Shown here: positions 32,634 to 40,590 of the stretch, in pieces | How positions within the stretch are numbered: position 1 is the stretch's first letter | Layout of the letters: each line of letters opens with the position of its first letter | Assembly: GCA_050943735.1 (NCBI GenBank) | Contig: JBMNPT010000008.1 | Span: forward strand, 1-64,000 | Source of the DNA: JBMNPT01 sp050943735 | GTDB lineage: Bacteria > Bacillota > Clostridia > Oscillospirales > RGIG577 | DNA: 64,000 nucleotides | Reading direction: 5' to 3' | Program-made: the position numbers and the translations under genes | Notes under the pieces: generated by a model | The model's database searches: none | What the model saw: only the letters and a program-made list of their open reading frames with translations | Told to the model about the DNA's origin: nothing

Positions 32634-33665
32634 TCAAAATGTCTGCGCCGGAGGGGCTGTGGATTCCCGCACCCTAAATTCCAAAGGCAATACGGTGTGT
32701 CTAGGTGACTGCTTCCAGGATTCCCGATCCCGGCAGGCTTCCAGCACCATGTTGGCCGCCATTTCAGCCATCAATGCCGAAGGGTGAATGTTGGCGGTGA
32801 CATGGGGACGGATGACATCTCCCAGCACTGTATCATCAAACCCATCGTAAGCCGCCACTGACAGTCGGTGAGGCACCAGAATGCCGGCTTGCTCACAGGC
32901 CTTGAACACCCCGGCTGCCAACTGGTTGTTGTCACAGTACACCGCCGTAGGAAGGGGCGCTACTGTCCGGAAAATATCCATCATAGCTTCATAGCCGCCT
33001 TGCACTGTGTTGTTGCAAAAACGGATAATCAACTGATCCCGGTCCAGATTGTTTTCTTCGATGGACTGCTGCACGCCGCACCAACGACCCACGCTGGTAG
33101 AAATACACAGTGGTCCATTGAGGAGAATGATCCGCCGGTGTCCCAGTTCTACCAGATAGTCCATGGCCTTTTTGGCACCGTTCACATTGTCAGACTCAAT
33201 GCTGTGGGCATTTTTCACCGCCAGATAACGCCCCACAAACACCACCGGTATTTGCTGTGCAGCGGCTTCATACACCGATGGAGGACAATTGAAGGAAGGG
33301 CAGGAGATGATGGCATCCACCCGCCAGCTGAGCAATTTTCGCACCGCTTCAGCCTCAATTTCAGGATTTTCATGGGTATGCAAAATGGAAATCATATAGC
33401 CGTTTTGTTTGAGGATCTCTTCACAGCCTGCCAGCAGACCGGTGAGAAAGGGGCTCTGCACAGTGGAAATCACCATTCCCACCAATTTACTCTGACGGCT
33501 CACCAGGCTGCGCGCCACCGCACTGGGGCTGTAATTGAGCCTTTTGATGGTCTCCAGCACCAGTTCCTTTTTTTCCTGTGCCACATATCCGTTTTCGCGG
33601 ATCACCCGGGATACGGTGGAAACAGAAACTCCTGCTTCCCGGGCCACATCCTTGATGGAAACCAT
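32634..33665 (-). CDS. LacI family regulator of the acid-sugar/TRAP locus
   Basis: A 343-residue repressor: HTH at 1-22 (MVSIKDVAREAGVSVSTVSRVI), hinge (NYSPSAVARSLVSRQ), and periplasmic-binding-like sugar domain. It starts behind AGAGGAGGTGA and transcribes away from the divergent dctPQM operon. Three operator-like sequences with central CG (33746-33757, 33931-33942, 33966-33977) lie in the intergenic region and suggest it controls both directions, including itself. Confidence 0.88.
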   Translation of the reverse strand: MVSIKDVAREAGVSVSTVSRVIRENGYVAQEKKELVLETIKRLNYSPSAVARSLVSRQSKLVGMVISTVQSPFLTGLLAGCEEILKQNGYMISILHTHENPEIEAEAVRKLLSWRVDAIISCPSFNCPPSVYEAAAQQIPVVFVGRYLAVKNAHSIESDNVNGAKKAMDYLVELGHRRIILLNGPLCISTSVGRWCGVQQSIEENNLDRDQLIIRFCNNTVQGGYEAMMDIFRTVAPLPTAVYCDNNQLAAGVFKACEQAGILVPHRLSVAAYDGFDDTVLGDVIRPHVTANIHPSALMAEMAANMVLEACRDRESWKQSPRHTVLPLEFRVRESTAPPAQTF

Positions 33666-33745
33666 CGGGTCACCTCCTCTCTTTGCTGTATATTTACTGT
33701 TTTTATAGTACCATTCCTGCCAAAAAAGTCAATTCTCTTCCTTCT

Positions 33746-33757
33746 GGTATCGTTATC
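33746..33757. promoter_or_regulatory. LacI-type operator-like site 1
   Basis: GGTATCGTTATC, a degenerate copy of the palindrome at 33931, in the upstream region of the lacI gene. Confidence 0.5.
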
Positions 33758-33890
33758 ATTTTACTCAAATTCTTATCACTATTCCAATATATAATGGTAC
33801 TATTTTTAGACAATTTTTTTAATTTTTTAACGATATTACCAATTTTGTTTAAAATCCTTCTGTCATATTGTAGATTTTTTTGCAGGTGTA

Positions 33891-33920
33891 TTGACAATTA
33901 TAGGGAACAACGACTACAAT
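33891..33920 (+). promoter_or_regulatory. Promoter of the dctPQM-UROD operon
   Basis: TTGACA (33891-33896), 18 bp, TACAAT (33915-33920). The start point would be near 33927, at the edge of the operator. Confidence 0.8.
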
Positions 33921-33930
33921 GTAGGCGTGC

Positions 33931-33942
33931 GGTAACGTTACC
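33931..33942. promoter_or_regulatory. LacI-type operator, perfect palindrome
   Basis: GGTAACGTTACC is a perfect 12-bp palindrome with central CG, placed just after the transcription start of the TRAP operon, a classical repression position. Confidence 0.75.
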
Positions 33943-33965
33943 ACATTTTATTTTACCGTTTTTGT

Positions 33966-33977
33966 AGTATCGTTATC
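33966..33977. promoter_or_regulatory. LacI-type operator-like site 3
   Basis: AGTATCGTTATC, nearly identical to the site at 33746, within the dctP leader. Confidence 0.45.
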
Positions 33978-34026
33978 ATCTAAAATTCAAAAACCAAAAT
34001 ATTTTTTAAGAAATGGGGTATTTGTT

Positions 34027-35073
34027 ATGAAAAAAGCACTGGTTTCCACCCTGGCGGCTCTGTTGGCTCTCTCCATGACAGCCTGCGGCGGCGACACTTC
34101 CACCGACACCTCCACTTCTACCTCTACTTCTACCTCTACTTCTGACGGTGGCGGTTCTACCAACAGCGAAGTGAAGCTGACACTGGCCAGCCATCTGGCT
34201 CCCGAAGCTTCTCAGCCTCTGGCCATGACACAGCTGGCTGATGAAATCAACAACGCTGGCGTGGGCTTCTCCGCTGCCACTTCCTTCTCCGCACAGCTGG
34301 GCGGCCAGCGTGAGCTGATCGAAGGTGTAAACCTGGGCACCATCGAAATCGCCTTTGGCGAATCGGGTCTGTACTCCAACTACTACGCTCCCTTCGGCGC
34401 CATGGTACTGCCCTTCCAGTATGAAAATACCGAACACTTCTACAACGTAATGGACGGCGAAGTGGGTCAGCAGCTGGCCGACGGTCTGGAAGCCAACAGC
34501 AACCTGAAGATTCTGTGCTGGTACGACGGCAGCCCTCGTGACATTTACTCCTCCAAGGAGCTGACTGGCATCGAAAGCCTCAAGGGCCTGAAGATCCGGA
34601 CTCCCGAATCCCCCGTATATGTGAGTACCTTTGAAGCGCTGGGCGCGAACCCCACTCCCATCGCTGCCAACGAGATGTATTTCTCCATCCAGTCTGATGT
34701 AGTATCCGCCATGGAAGGCTCCAGCGAAACCGCCTATACCTATAAGATCCAGGAAGTTGCCAAGTACTGCCTGGAGAGCGGACATATCTGGACCGACGGT
34801 TCTCTGGTAATCAACAAAGCTCTGTGGGCTTCTATGAGTGAAGAGCAGCAGAAGGTGCTGCAGACCGCTGCTGACAACAGTGAGACCTTCCAGCGCGAAA
34901 CTGCCACCACCAAGGCCGATGAATACAAGCAAATGCTGGCCGATGAAGGTATGCAGTTTATCGAATGCGATAAGGAAGCTGCCAAGGCCATGTGCGAATC
35001 GGTATACACCGATTTCATCGGAGGCGACTCTGAGATTCAGGCCATTGTAGACGCTATCGCAGCCGCCAAGTAA
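34027..35073 (+). CDS. dctP: TRAP transporter substrate-binding lipoprotein DctP
   Basis: Extracytoplasmic binding protein of a TRAP transporter, 348 residues. A lipoprotein signal ends in SMTACGG (lipobox Cys 20), followed by a Thr/Ser/Asp linker (residues 24-40) built on a 12-base DNA repeat, then the DctP domain (LTLASHLAPEASQPLAMTQLADEI; LKGLKIRTPESPVYVSTFEALGANPTPI). TRAP systems import carboxylates, often sugar acids, with a Na+ gradient. Codon use looks strongly optimised, suggesting high expression. First gene of dctPQM-UROD under the LacI operator. Confidence 0.93.
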   Translation: MKKALVSTLAALLALSMTACGGDTSTDTSTSTSTSTSTSDGGGSTNSEVKLTLASHLAPEASQPLAMTQLADEINNAGVGFSAATSFSAQLGGQRELIEGVNLGTIEIAFGESGLYSNYYAPFGAMVLPFQYENTEHFYNVMDGEVGQQLADGLEANSNLKILCWYDGSPRDIYSSKELTGIESLKGLKIRTPESPVYVSTFEALGANPTPIAANEMYFSIQSDVVSAMEGSSETAYTYKIQEVAKYCLESGHIWTDGSLVINKALWASMSEEQQKVLQTAADNSETFQRETATTKADEYKQMLADEGMQFIECDKEAAKAMCESVYTDFIGGDSEIQAIVDAIAAAK

Positions 35074-35138
35074 TCTGATTTGTATACCGCGGCAGGCCCA
35101 TATGGCCTGCCGCGATTTCCCGAAAGGAGTGAAACTCT

Positions 35139-35633
35139 ATGGAAAAACTGCTGCGAAAGTTCATCTATCATGCTTCGGCGTTGGTATTTGCAGCAGTGGT
35201 GGTAATTGCCTTTATCCAGGTAATCTGCCGCTACGTCTTCAACAACTCCCTCACCTGGTCAGAAGAACTAATGCGTTACATGTTCATCTGGATGTTCTTT
35301 GTGGCCATGGCGGAAAGCACCCGTACCGGCGCTCATTTGGGGCTGGACATCGTGCCTGATATCTGCAAAAAGAATCCCACCGCCAACCTTATTCTGCAAA
35401 CCGTTATTGATGTGCTGTGCATTTCCTTCCTGGTTTTCCTGGTGTACTTCGGATTCGAAATCTCCGGAGTCAATATGGGACAGAAATCAGCCGCTTTGCT
35501 CATTCCTCTGGGCTATATTTACGCGGCTCTGCCGGTGGGCGCCATCCTGATGATTTTCTATCAGGTGCGCAACATCATCATTCGTTTCCGTGACTATGCC
35601 AAGCTGAAGAAAGGAGGCGCTTCCGAATCATGA
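35139..35633 (+). CDS. dctQ: TRAP transporter small permease DctQ
   Basis: A 164-residue four-helix membrane subunit with the DctQ pattern VICRYVFNNSLTWSEELMRYMFIW and a SARTGAHLG-like segment (AESTRTGAHLGLD). GAAAGGAG precedes the ATG. The stop overlaps the dctM start (ATGA). A short GC hairpin (GGCAGGCC...GGCCTGCC, about 35091-35113) lies in the dctP-dctQ gap and may set the higher dctP level. Confidence 0.92.
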   Translation: MEKLLRKFIYHASALVFAAVVVIAFIQVICRYVFNNSLTWSEELMRYMFIWMFFVAMAESTRTGAHLGLDIVPDICKKNPTANLILQTVIDVLCISFLVFLVYFGFEISGVNMGQKSAALLIPLGYIYAALPVGAILMIFYQVRNIIIRFRDYAKLKKGGASES

Positions 35634-36916
35634 TTGCCGTACTGTTTATTTCCTTCCTGGTGCTGTTGATTCTGGGTGTGCCCATCGCTTTCTGCACCGC
35701 TATTTCTTCTCTGTTATCTCTGCTGGTTGGCATGCCCAATGCCATCATCACCATCCCCGCCAAAATGTTCGGTGGTTTGGATTCCTTCTCTCTGATGGCC
35801 ATTCCGCTGTTCATCCTCTCCGGCAATCTGATGGAAGTGGGCGGCGTATCCCGCCGTCTGGTAAACTTCGCTCAGTTGCTGGTGGGCTGGATTAAGGGTG
35901 GTCTGGGCATGGTGGCCGTTGTGGCCAGCATGATCTTCGCCAGCATTTCCGGTTCCGCTGCCGCTACCACCAGCGCCATCGGCGCCATGATGGTTCCCTC
36001 CATGGTAGACGCGGGCTATCAAAAGGAATGGAGTGCCTGCTGTGTAGCCGCAGGCGGCGTGGTAGGTCCCATCATTCCTCCTTCTGTGTTGGTGATCCTG
36101 TACTGCGCAGCCACTGGTCTGTCTGTAGGCGCCATGTTCATCGCCGGTGCCATTCCTGGAATCCTCATGGGTCTGTTTATGATGGTCATCTGCTATCGCT
36201 ATGGAGCCAAGCATCCTGAAACCGGCCAATATGCCCGGGAAGCCATCACCACAAAATATGTAATCAATACAATTGTTGGTGCCATCCCGGCCATGGTGAT
36301 GCCTCTTATCATCATCGGCGGCATTCTCTCCGGCGCGTTCACTCCCACCGAAGCTGCCGCAGTTGCCTGCGTATACTCTGTTCTGGTAGGTCTTTTCCTC
36401 TATCGCGGCATGAATCTCCAGCAGCTCTGGGACATTCTGGCCAACTCGGCCTTCACCAGTGCCAAACTGATGTTCATTGTATCCTCCGCCAACCTGTTTG
36501 GCTGGATTATGAGTAAGGAACAGTTCCCCCAGACAGTGGCCAACACCCTCACCAGTATGACCGACAGCAACACCGTTATCATGATTCTCATCATTCTGGT
36601 GCTGATGTTTGTAGGCTGCTTTATGGAAACCACTGCCGCACTGGTCATTCTGACCCCTGTGCTCTATCCCATTGGACAGCAATTTGGGTTTGATCCCATC
36701 CATTTCGGCATTGTCATCATCGTAATGCTGGTCATTGGCGCCATCACTCCTCCTGTGGGCGTGCTGGTATACATCGGCGCTTCCATCGCCAAGACCTCCT
36801 TTACCAAATGTATTCCCTATCTATTCCCCTTCTTTGCGGCACTGATGCTGGCCGGTCTGCTGACCGCTTTCTGGCCGCCTCTCACCACCTGGTTGCCTGC
36901 CGCCATGGGATTCTAA
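35630..36916 (+). CDS. dctM: TRAP transporter large permease DctM
   Basis: A 428-residue Na+-coupled permease with about twelve helices. The DctM signatures are present: PIALFILSGNLMEVGGVSRRL-type segment, ISGSAAATTSAIGAMMVPSM, GGVVGPIIPPSVLVILY and a late AITPPVGVLVYIGASIA. It overlaps dctQ by four bases (ATGA), so the two are translationally coupled. Substrate unknown; the neighbours point to a C4-C6 sugar acid or related carboxylate. Confidence 0.93.
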   Translation: MIAVLFISFLVLLILGVPIAFCTAISSLLSLLVGMPNAIITIPAKMFGGLDSFSLMAIPLFILSGNLMEVGGVSRRLVNFAQLLVGWIKGGLGMVAVVASMIFASISGSAAATTSAIGAMMVPSMVDAGYQKEWSACCVAAGGVVGPIIPPSVLVILYCAATGLSVGAMFIAGAIPGILMGLFMMVICYRYGAKHPETGQYAREAITTKYVINTIVGAIPAMVMPLIIIGGILSGAFTPTEAAAVACVYSVLVGLFLYRGMNLQQLWDILANSAFTSAKLMFIVSSANLFGWIMSKEQFPQTVANTLTSMTDSNTVIMILIILVLMFVGCFMETTAALVILTPVLYPIGQQFGFDPIHFGIVIIVMLVIGAITPPVGVLVYIGASIAKTSFTKCIPYLFPFFAALMLAGLLTAFWPPLTTWLPAAMGF

Positions 36917-36938
36917 GCTGACAAAAGGAGTGAACGAT

Positions 36939-38111
36939 ATGTATTTTACAAAAGAACAGATTCTCGCCGCCGACCTGCCCCGCCTCAAGGAAATGGCTTT
37001 GGCTACGCTGGAAAGCGACGAAAACAAACAGCTTTTGAACAACAACAACCGTGTAAAGCTGAAATTTGGCATTGGGCGTCCACTGTACGCCAATGCGCTG
37101 GGCTTTAAGACCATGGATTATTTCACCGATCCGGAAGTTTCCGTAACCGCCCAGCTGCGCTGGAAACTGGTGGTATTCCATCTGCTGCGGGATGACACCC
37201 CCTTTGACCTGGACATCGGCATTGACTACGCCAGTGCTCTGGAGCCCAATATGCTGGGTGTGGAGATGATCGAAGGCGAAGGCAAAGAGCCAAGCTACGG
37301 TCATCCCATCATCCACGAATACGATGATCTCAAGAAAATCCCCATGCCCGATTTTTACAAGTCCGGCAAGATGCCTCATGTACATCGCATGTATGAGGCG
37401 TTCCAGGAAATTCTCGGAGAACCCTTCCGGGTATTCATGCCCGGCTGGGCCCGGGGCCCTTGGAGCATCGCCAACATGCTGCGTGGCTTCACTGAATGCT
37501 TCATGGACAGCTATGACAATCCGGAATTTCTCCACGATTTGATGCAGTTTGCGGTAGATGCCCGCATTTCTTTTGAAAAACAGCGGTGCAAGTTCCTGGG
37601 GATTGATCCCACCGACCACAGCTACACCTGGAAATATTGCGTATACCGCATCAACCACAGCAGTGACTGCTTCGAAGACGAAGTGGATGGCGCCCTTTTT
37701 GGCGTACCTTTCTATCGGGAATTTGTACTTCCCTATGAAAAACAGCTTTCTCAATTCTACAATGGATTGGATTATTACCACAGCTGCGGCACCATGACTC
37801 CTTTCCTGGATGACATCGGCAAGGAGCTCAACGTAATTGGAATGCAGCACGTAAGCGCCTGGACCAGTCTTTCCAAGGCAGCGGAAGCCCACAAGGAAAA
37901 CGTTCTGCTCCAGTATTCTCTCAATGCGCTGGATGACGTATTTGGCTCCACGCCCCAACAGATGGAAGACCGGGTACGCAAGCTCATCGAAGAGTCAGGC
38001 AACCATCCGCTGGATGTGTGTGCTGACGCCATTTACAACGGCAGCTGGCCTCAGCTGGAACAGGTTATGGTGTTCCGGGATGCCTTCCGCCGGGTCAATG
38101 GACAGTTGTAA
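36939..38111 (+). CDS. Uroporphyrinogen decarboxylase (UROD/MtaA) superfamily protein
   Basis: A 390-residue protein of the UROD-like methyltransferase superfamily, not a haem enzyme by context. A YHSCGTMTPFLDDIGKEL segment resembles the His-x-Cys zinc motif of MtaA/MtbA corrinoid methyltransferases. The N-terminal RPLYANALGFKTMDYFTDP and the PGWARGPWSIANMLRG block are typical of clostridial members of unknown substrate. Start 36939 follows AAGGAG by eight bases. It is the last gene of the TRAP operon; no corrinoid protein is nearby. The role in acid-sugar use is unknown. Confidence 0.8.
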   Translation: MYFTKEQILAADLPRLKEMALATLESDENKQLLNNNNRVKLKFGIGRPLYANALGFKTMDYFTDPEVSVTAQLRWKLVVFHLLRDDTPFDLDIGIDYASALEPNMLGVEMIEGEGKEPSYGHPIIHEYDDLKKIPMPDFYKSGKMPHVHRMYEAFQEILGEPFRVFMPGWARGPWSIANMLRGFTECFMDSYDNPEFLHDLMQFAVDARISFEKQRCKFLGIDPTDHSYTWKYCVYRINHSSDCFEDEVDGALFGVPFYREFVLPYEKQLSQFYNGLDYYHSCGTMTPFLDDIGKELNVIGMQHVSAWTSLSKAAEAHKENVLLQYSLNALDDVFGSTPQQMEDRVRKLIEESGNHPLDVCADAIYNGSWPQLEQVMVFRDAFRRVNGQL

Positions 38112-38142
38112 TTTTCACATTTTCCTCCTACACAATATCAGC

Positions 38143-38178
38143 AGAAAAGCCGGTCCATAGGACCGGCTTTTCTTTTTT
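38143..38178 (+). terminator. Terminator of the dctPQM-UROD operon
   Basis: AGAAAAGCCGGTCC pairs with its near-complement GGACCGGCTTTTCT (38143-38173) around a short loop, followed by T-rich sequence. Confidence 0.85.
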
Positions 38179-38190
38179 ATGTGTATTGCT

Positions 38191-38204
38191 CTTTAACGTT
38201 AAAG
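38191..38204. promoter_or_regulatory. LacI-type operator downstream of lacI2
   Basis: CTTTAACGTTAAAG is a perfect 14-bp palindrome. Its 12-bp core is identical to the site in the transaldolase promoter at 39454. It lies between two convergent genes, 20 bp after the lacI2 stop codon. Confidence 0.7.
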
Positions 38205-38223
38205 CCTCGGCTCTTTGGATGAG

Positions 38224-39252
38224 TCATTCTTTCTCTTTCATGGAAGACGCTCTCAGTTCCAGCCGGTTGCCCAAAATCACCTGCCGCGGCAGCATAGAAG
38301 GATCTTTCATCCGCTCCAGCAGCAATTGTGTACCCACCTGGCCAATCTCCTCATAGGGCTGATGCACAGTGGTCAGCGGCACACTGAGATGTTCCGCCGA
38401 TTCCACATCATCATAGCCCACCACCCGCACTGCGTCGGGTACTCCAATATGTGCCTCCCGTAGGGCCTTGAGTGCGCCAATGGCAATCATATCACAGGCG
38501 CATACCACCGCATCCACCTGAGTACCCTGTTCCAACTCCTGACGCATGGCCTCATAGCCCGCCTGAATGTTGGGCTCTGTAATATGAAACTTTTGGTCCC
38601 GAGGCTCGATTCCATGCTCCTTCAACGCCCGGGCATACCCCATCATACGCTCTGTTCCTGAAGTGATGACCGCAGGCAAAGCCAGAAACAAAAAGGTCCG
38701 GCATCCCTGCTCCAGCAGATGACACATCATCCGGTGGGCGCCGCCCACATTGTCATTGAGACAGGCATCGGTGAGATTGTACTCATCCCGCCGCAGCAAA
38801 AATACCAGTGGGATGCCAAACTCCTGAATCCGTCTGATCTCCTGCACACCCATACTCACTGGCGCAATGATCAACAGCCCATCCACCCGGCGGTTGAGCA
38901 AGTTGTTGATGGCCTGTTGTTCCCGATCATATCGCTCATCGGTACTGGCAATCAATGTGGTATAGCCCGCTGCTTCGGCTGTCTGTTCAATGCCCCTCCA
39001 GACCTTGCCGAACACAGTGGCTGATGTGTTGGAATTGACCACTCCCAAAGTATGAGTCTGATCTTTTTGCAGACTGCGTGCCACATTGTTGGGCACATAA
39101 TTCAGTTCTCTGGCCACCCGGCAAATTTTTTCCCTTGTTTCCGCCGAAAGCCCCGGCTTACCATTGAGAGCCAGAGAAACCGCCATATTGGACACCCCCG
39201 CCTGTTTGGCAATGTCCTTAATCGTAGCGCGTTTTTCCTTTCCCTGCACCAT
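38224..39252 (-). CDS. LacI family regulator of the transaldolase-like gene
   Basis: A 342-residue LacI/GalR repressor. HTH: ATIKDIAKQAGVSNMAVSLALNG at 9-31 (the MAVS variant replaces the more usual TVSR), hinge YVPNNVARSLQK, then sugar-binding domain. Divergent from the transaldolase-like gene, whose promoter contains TTTAACGTTAAA; the same word recurs just beyond this gene's stop codon. A perfect TCCACAG/CTGTGGA inverted repeat (39336-39356) sits next to its own -35 region. Confidence 0.88.
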   Translation of the reverse strand: MVQGKEKRATIKDIAKQAGVSNMAVSLALNGKPGLSAETREKICRVARELNYVPNNVARSLQKDQTHTLGVVNSNTSATVFGKVWRGIEQTAEAAGYTTLIASTDERYDREQQAINNLLNRRVDGLLIIAPVSMGVQEIRRIQEFGIPLVFLLRRDEYNLTDACLNDNVGGAHRMMCHLLEQGCRTFLFLALPAVITSGTERMMGYARALKEHGIEPRDQKFHITEPNIQAGYEAMRQELEQGTQVDAVVCACDMIAIGALKALREAHIGVPDAVRVVGYDDVESAEHLSVPLTTVHQPYEEIGQVGTQLLLERMKDPSMLPRQVILGNRLELRASSMKEKE

Positions 39253-39305
39253 TTTGGGATTCCCTCCTGCTTTCTTTCCCTTTCTTACTTATCACAATAC
39301 AGGAA

Positions 39306-39335
39306 ATTGCATGATTTTGCAAGGTCTTCTGTCAA
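39306..39335 (-). promoter_or_regulatory. Candidate promoter of lacI2
   Basis: TTGACA (39330-39335), 18 bp, TGCAAT (39306-39311) on the minus strand, directly beside an inverted repeat at 39336-39356. Confidence 0.55.
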
Positions 39336-39407
39336 TCCACAGTATTTTCCTGTGGAGTACTTATCAAGTTGTACAAAAATTTCCGGGCCATTTGTTTTGC
39401 TTCTCCC

Positions 39408-39436
39408 TTGACGATGGTTTTTTTTGCTGTTACTAT
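39408..39436 (+). promoter_or_regulatory. Promoter of the transaldolase-like gene
   Basis: TTGACG (39408-39413), 17 bp, TACTAT (39431-39436), 18 bp upstream of the operator. Confidence 0.65.
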
Positions 39437-39453
39437 AAACATGTAGAGATCAT

Positions 39454-39465
39454 TTTAACGTTAAA
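39454..39465. promoter_or_regulatory. LacI-type operator in the transaldolase promoter
   Basis: TTTAACGTTAAA, a perfect palindrome just after the expected start point and identical to the core at 38192-38203. Confidence 0.78.
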
Positions 39466-39492
39466 GTTAACAAGAGAAATGAGGTTTTGAAC

Positions 39493-40521
39493 ATGTCTAA
39501 GAATTATCTGCAGTGGATGAGCCAGGAAACCCCCACCATTTGGTGGCATGATTCGGCGGTACAGGCCAATATGGACGCAGCCATGAAAAATGGCGCCACC
39601 GGTATGACCACCAATCCCTTTTTGATGGCCTCTTCCCTGTATGCCGACCCGGCCAGCTGGGCGGATGTACTCAAGGATCTGCCTGAGCTCACCGGCGATG
39701 CCAAGGCACTGGAACTGGAACGCCGTCTGGGCAGCTATTATGCCAACATGCTGGCGCCCATCTACGAAAAAGGCAGACTGGGTGAAGGCGGTGTGTGCGC
39801 ACAGGTAACTCCGGCCAAAACAGGCAACGCGGAGCTGATGACCCAGCAGGTACATACCATCGCCACCTTTGCACCCAACATTTTCATCAAAATTCCCGCT
39901 ACCAAGGCAGGTCTGGTGGCTTTTGAAGAGGGTATCGCCTCCGGCTACAACATGGTTTCTACTGTGAGCTTCTCGGTTCCCCAGATGGTCGCCGCTGCGG
40001 AAGCACAGATCCGCGGTGAAAAGCGGGCAGTGGCAGCCGGCAAAAAGCCCGGTGTAGGTGTAGCGGTATTGATGGTAGGCCGTCTGGACGACTACCTCCG
40101 GGACGTGGCTGCGGACAACCAGCTGAACATTCCCGAAAGCGACATCATCCAGGCAGGATTGGCCTGCATGAAGAAGGCCTATGGCATCTTCATGGAAAGA
40201 GGATACAAGACCCTGCTCATGCCCGCCGCTGGCCGGGGTATCTATCACGTGACCGAATTGGCAGGCGCCAAAAACATGGTGATGTCGGTGGCTCCCTCCA
40301 TTGAAAAAATGCTGCTGGAAGCCAATCCCGCCCAGGAAATGCGCATCGATGTGCCCATCGCCCAGGATGTCATTGACCGGCTGTCCACCATGGCGGAATT
40401 CCGCAAGGCCTTCAACGAAGATGGTATGGCTCCCGAAGAGTTCATCACCTTTGGCCCCACCAACCGCACCGCCACCCAGTTTGTGGAAAGCGGCTGGAAC
40501 AAGCTGATTCAATTCAAATGA
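39493..40521 (+). CDS. Transaldolase family protein
   Basis: Class I aldolase of the transaldolase/fructose-6-phosphate aldolase family, 342 residues. The Schiff-base lysine is most likely in IFIKIPATKAGLVAFEEG, and the N-terminal NGATGMTTNPFLMAS matches the substrate loop (family TTNPSL). The segment after the lysine (NMVSTVSFSVPQM) departs from the usual N-x-T-L-x-F, so sugar specificity may differ. Start ATG 39493 has ATGAGG eight bases upstream. Single gene between a LacI-controlled promoter and a terminator. It may feed products of a sugar pathway into glycolysis. Confidence 0.85.
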   Translation: MSKNYLQWMSQETPTIWWHDSAVQANMDAAMKNGATGMTTNPFLMASSLYADPASWADVLKDLPELTGDAKALELERRLGSYYANMLAPIYEKGRLGEGGVCAQVTPAKTGNAELMTQQVHTIATFAPNIFIKIPATKAGLVAFEEGIASGYNMVSTVSFSVPQMVAAAEAQIRGEKRAVAAGKKPGVGVAVLMVGRLDDYLRDVAADNQLNIPESDIIQAGLACMKKAYGIFMERGYKTLLMPAAGRGIYHVTELAGAKNMVMSVAPSIEKMLLEANPAQEMRIDVPIAQDVIDRLSTMAEFRKAFNEDGMAPEEFITFGPTNRTATQFVESGWNKLIQFK

Positions 40522-40552
40522 TTTGGGGGTTTGATTCTCCCTTCAACAAACC

Positions 40553-40585
40553 AAAAGGACAGACTCATAAGAGTCTGTCCTTTTT
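40553..40585. terminator. Bidirectional terminator, transaldolase-like / gntR
   Basis: AAAAGGACAGACTC (40553-40566) pairs perfectly with GAGTCTGTCCTTTT (40571-40584) around ATAA. Confidence 0.9.
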
Positions 40586-40590
40586 GCATT

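Noticed and set aside
36939..38111. UROD-like protein as haem-pathway HemE
   Set aside because: Sits in a TRAP sugar-acid operon, diverges from HemE and carries a zinc-type HxC motif.
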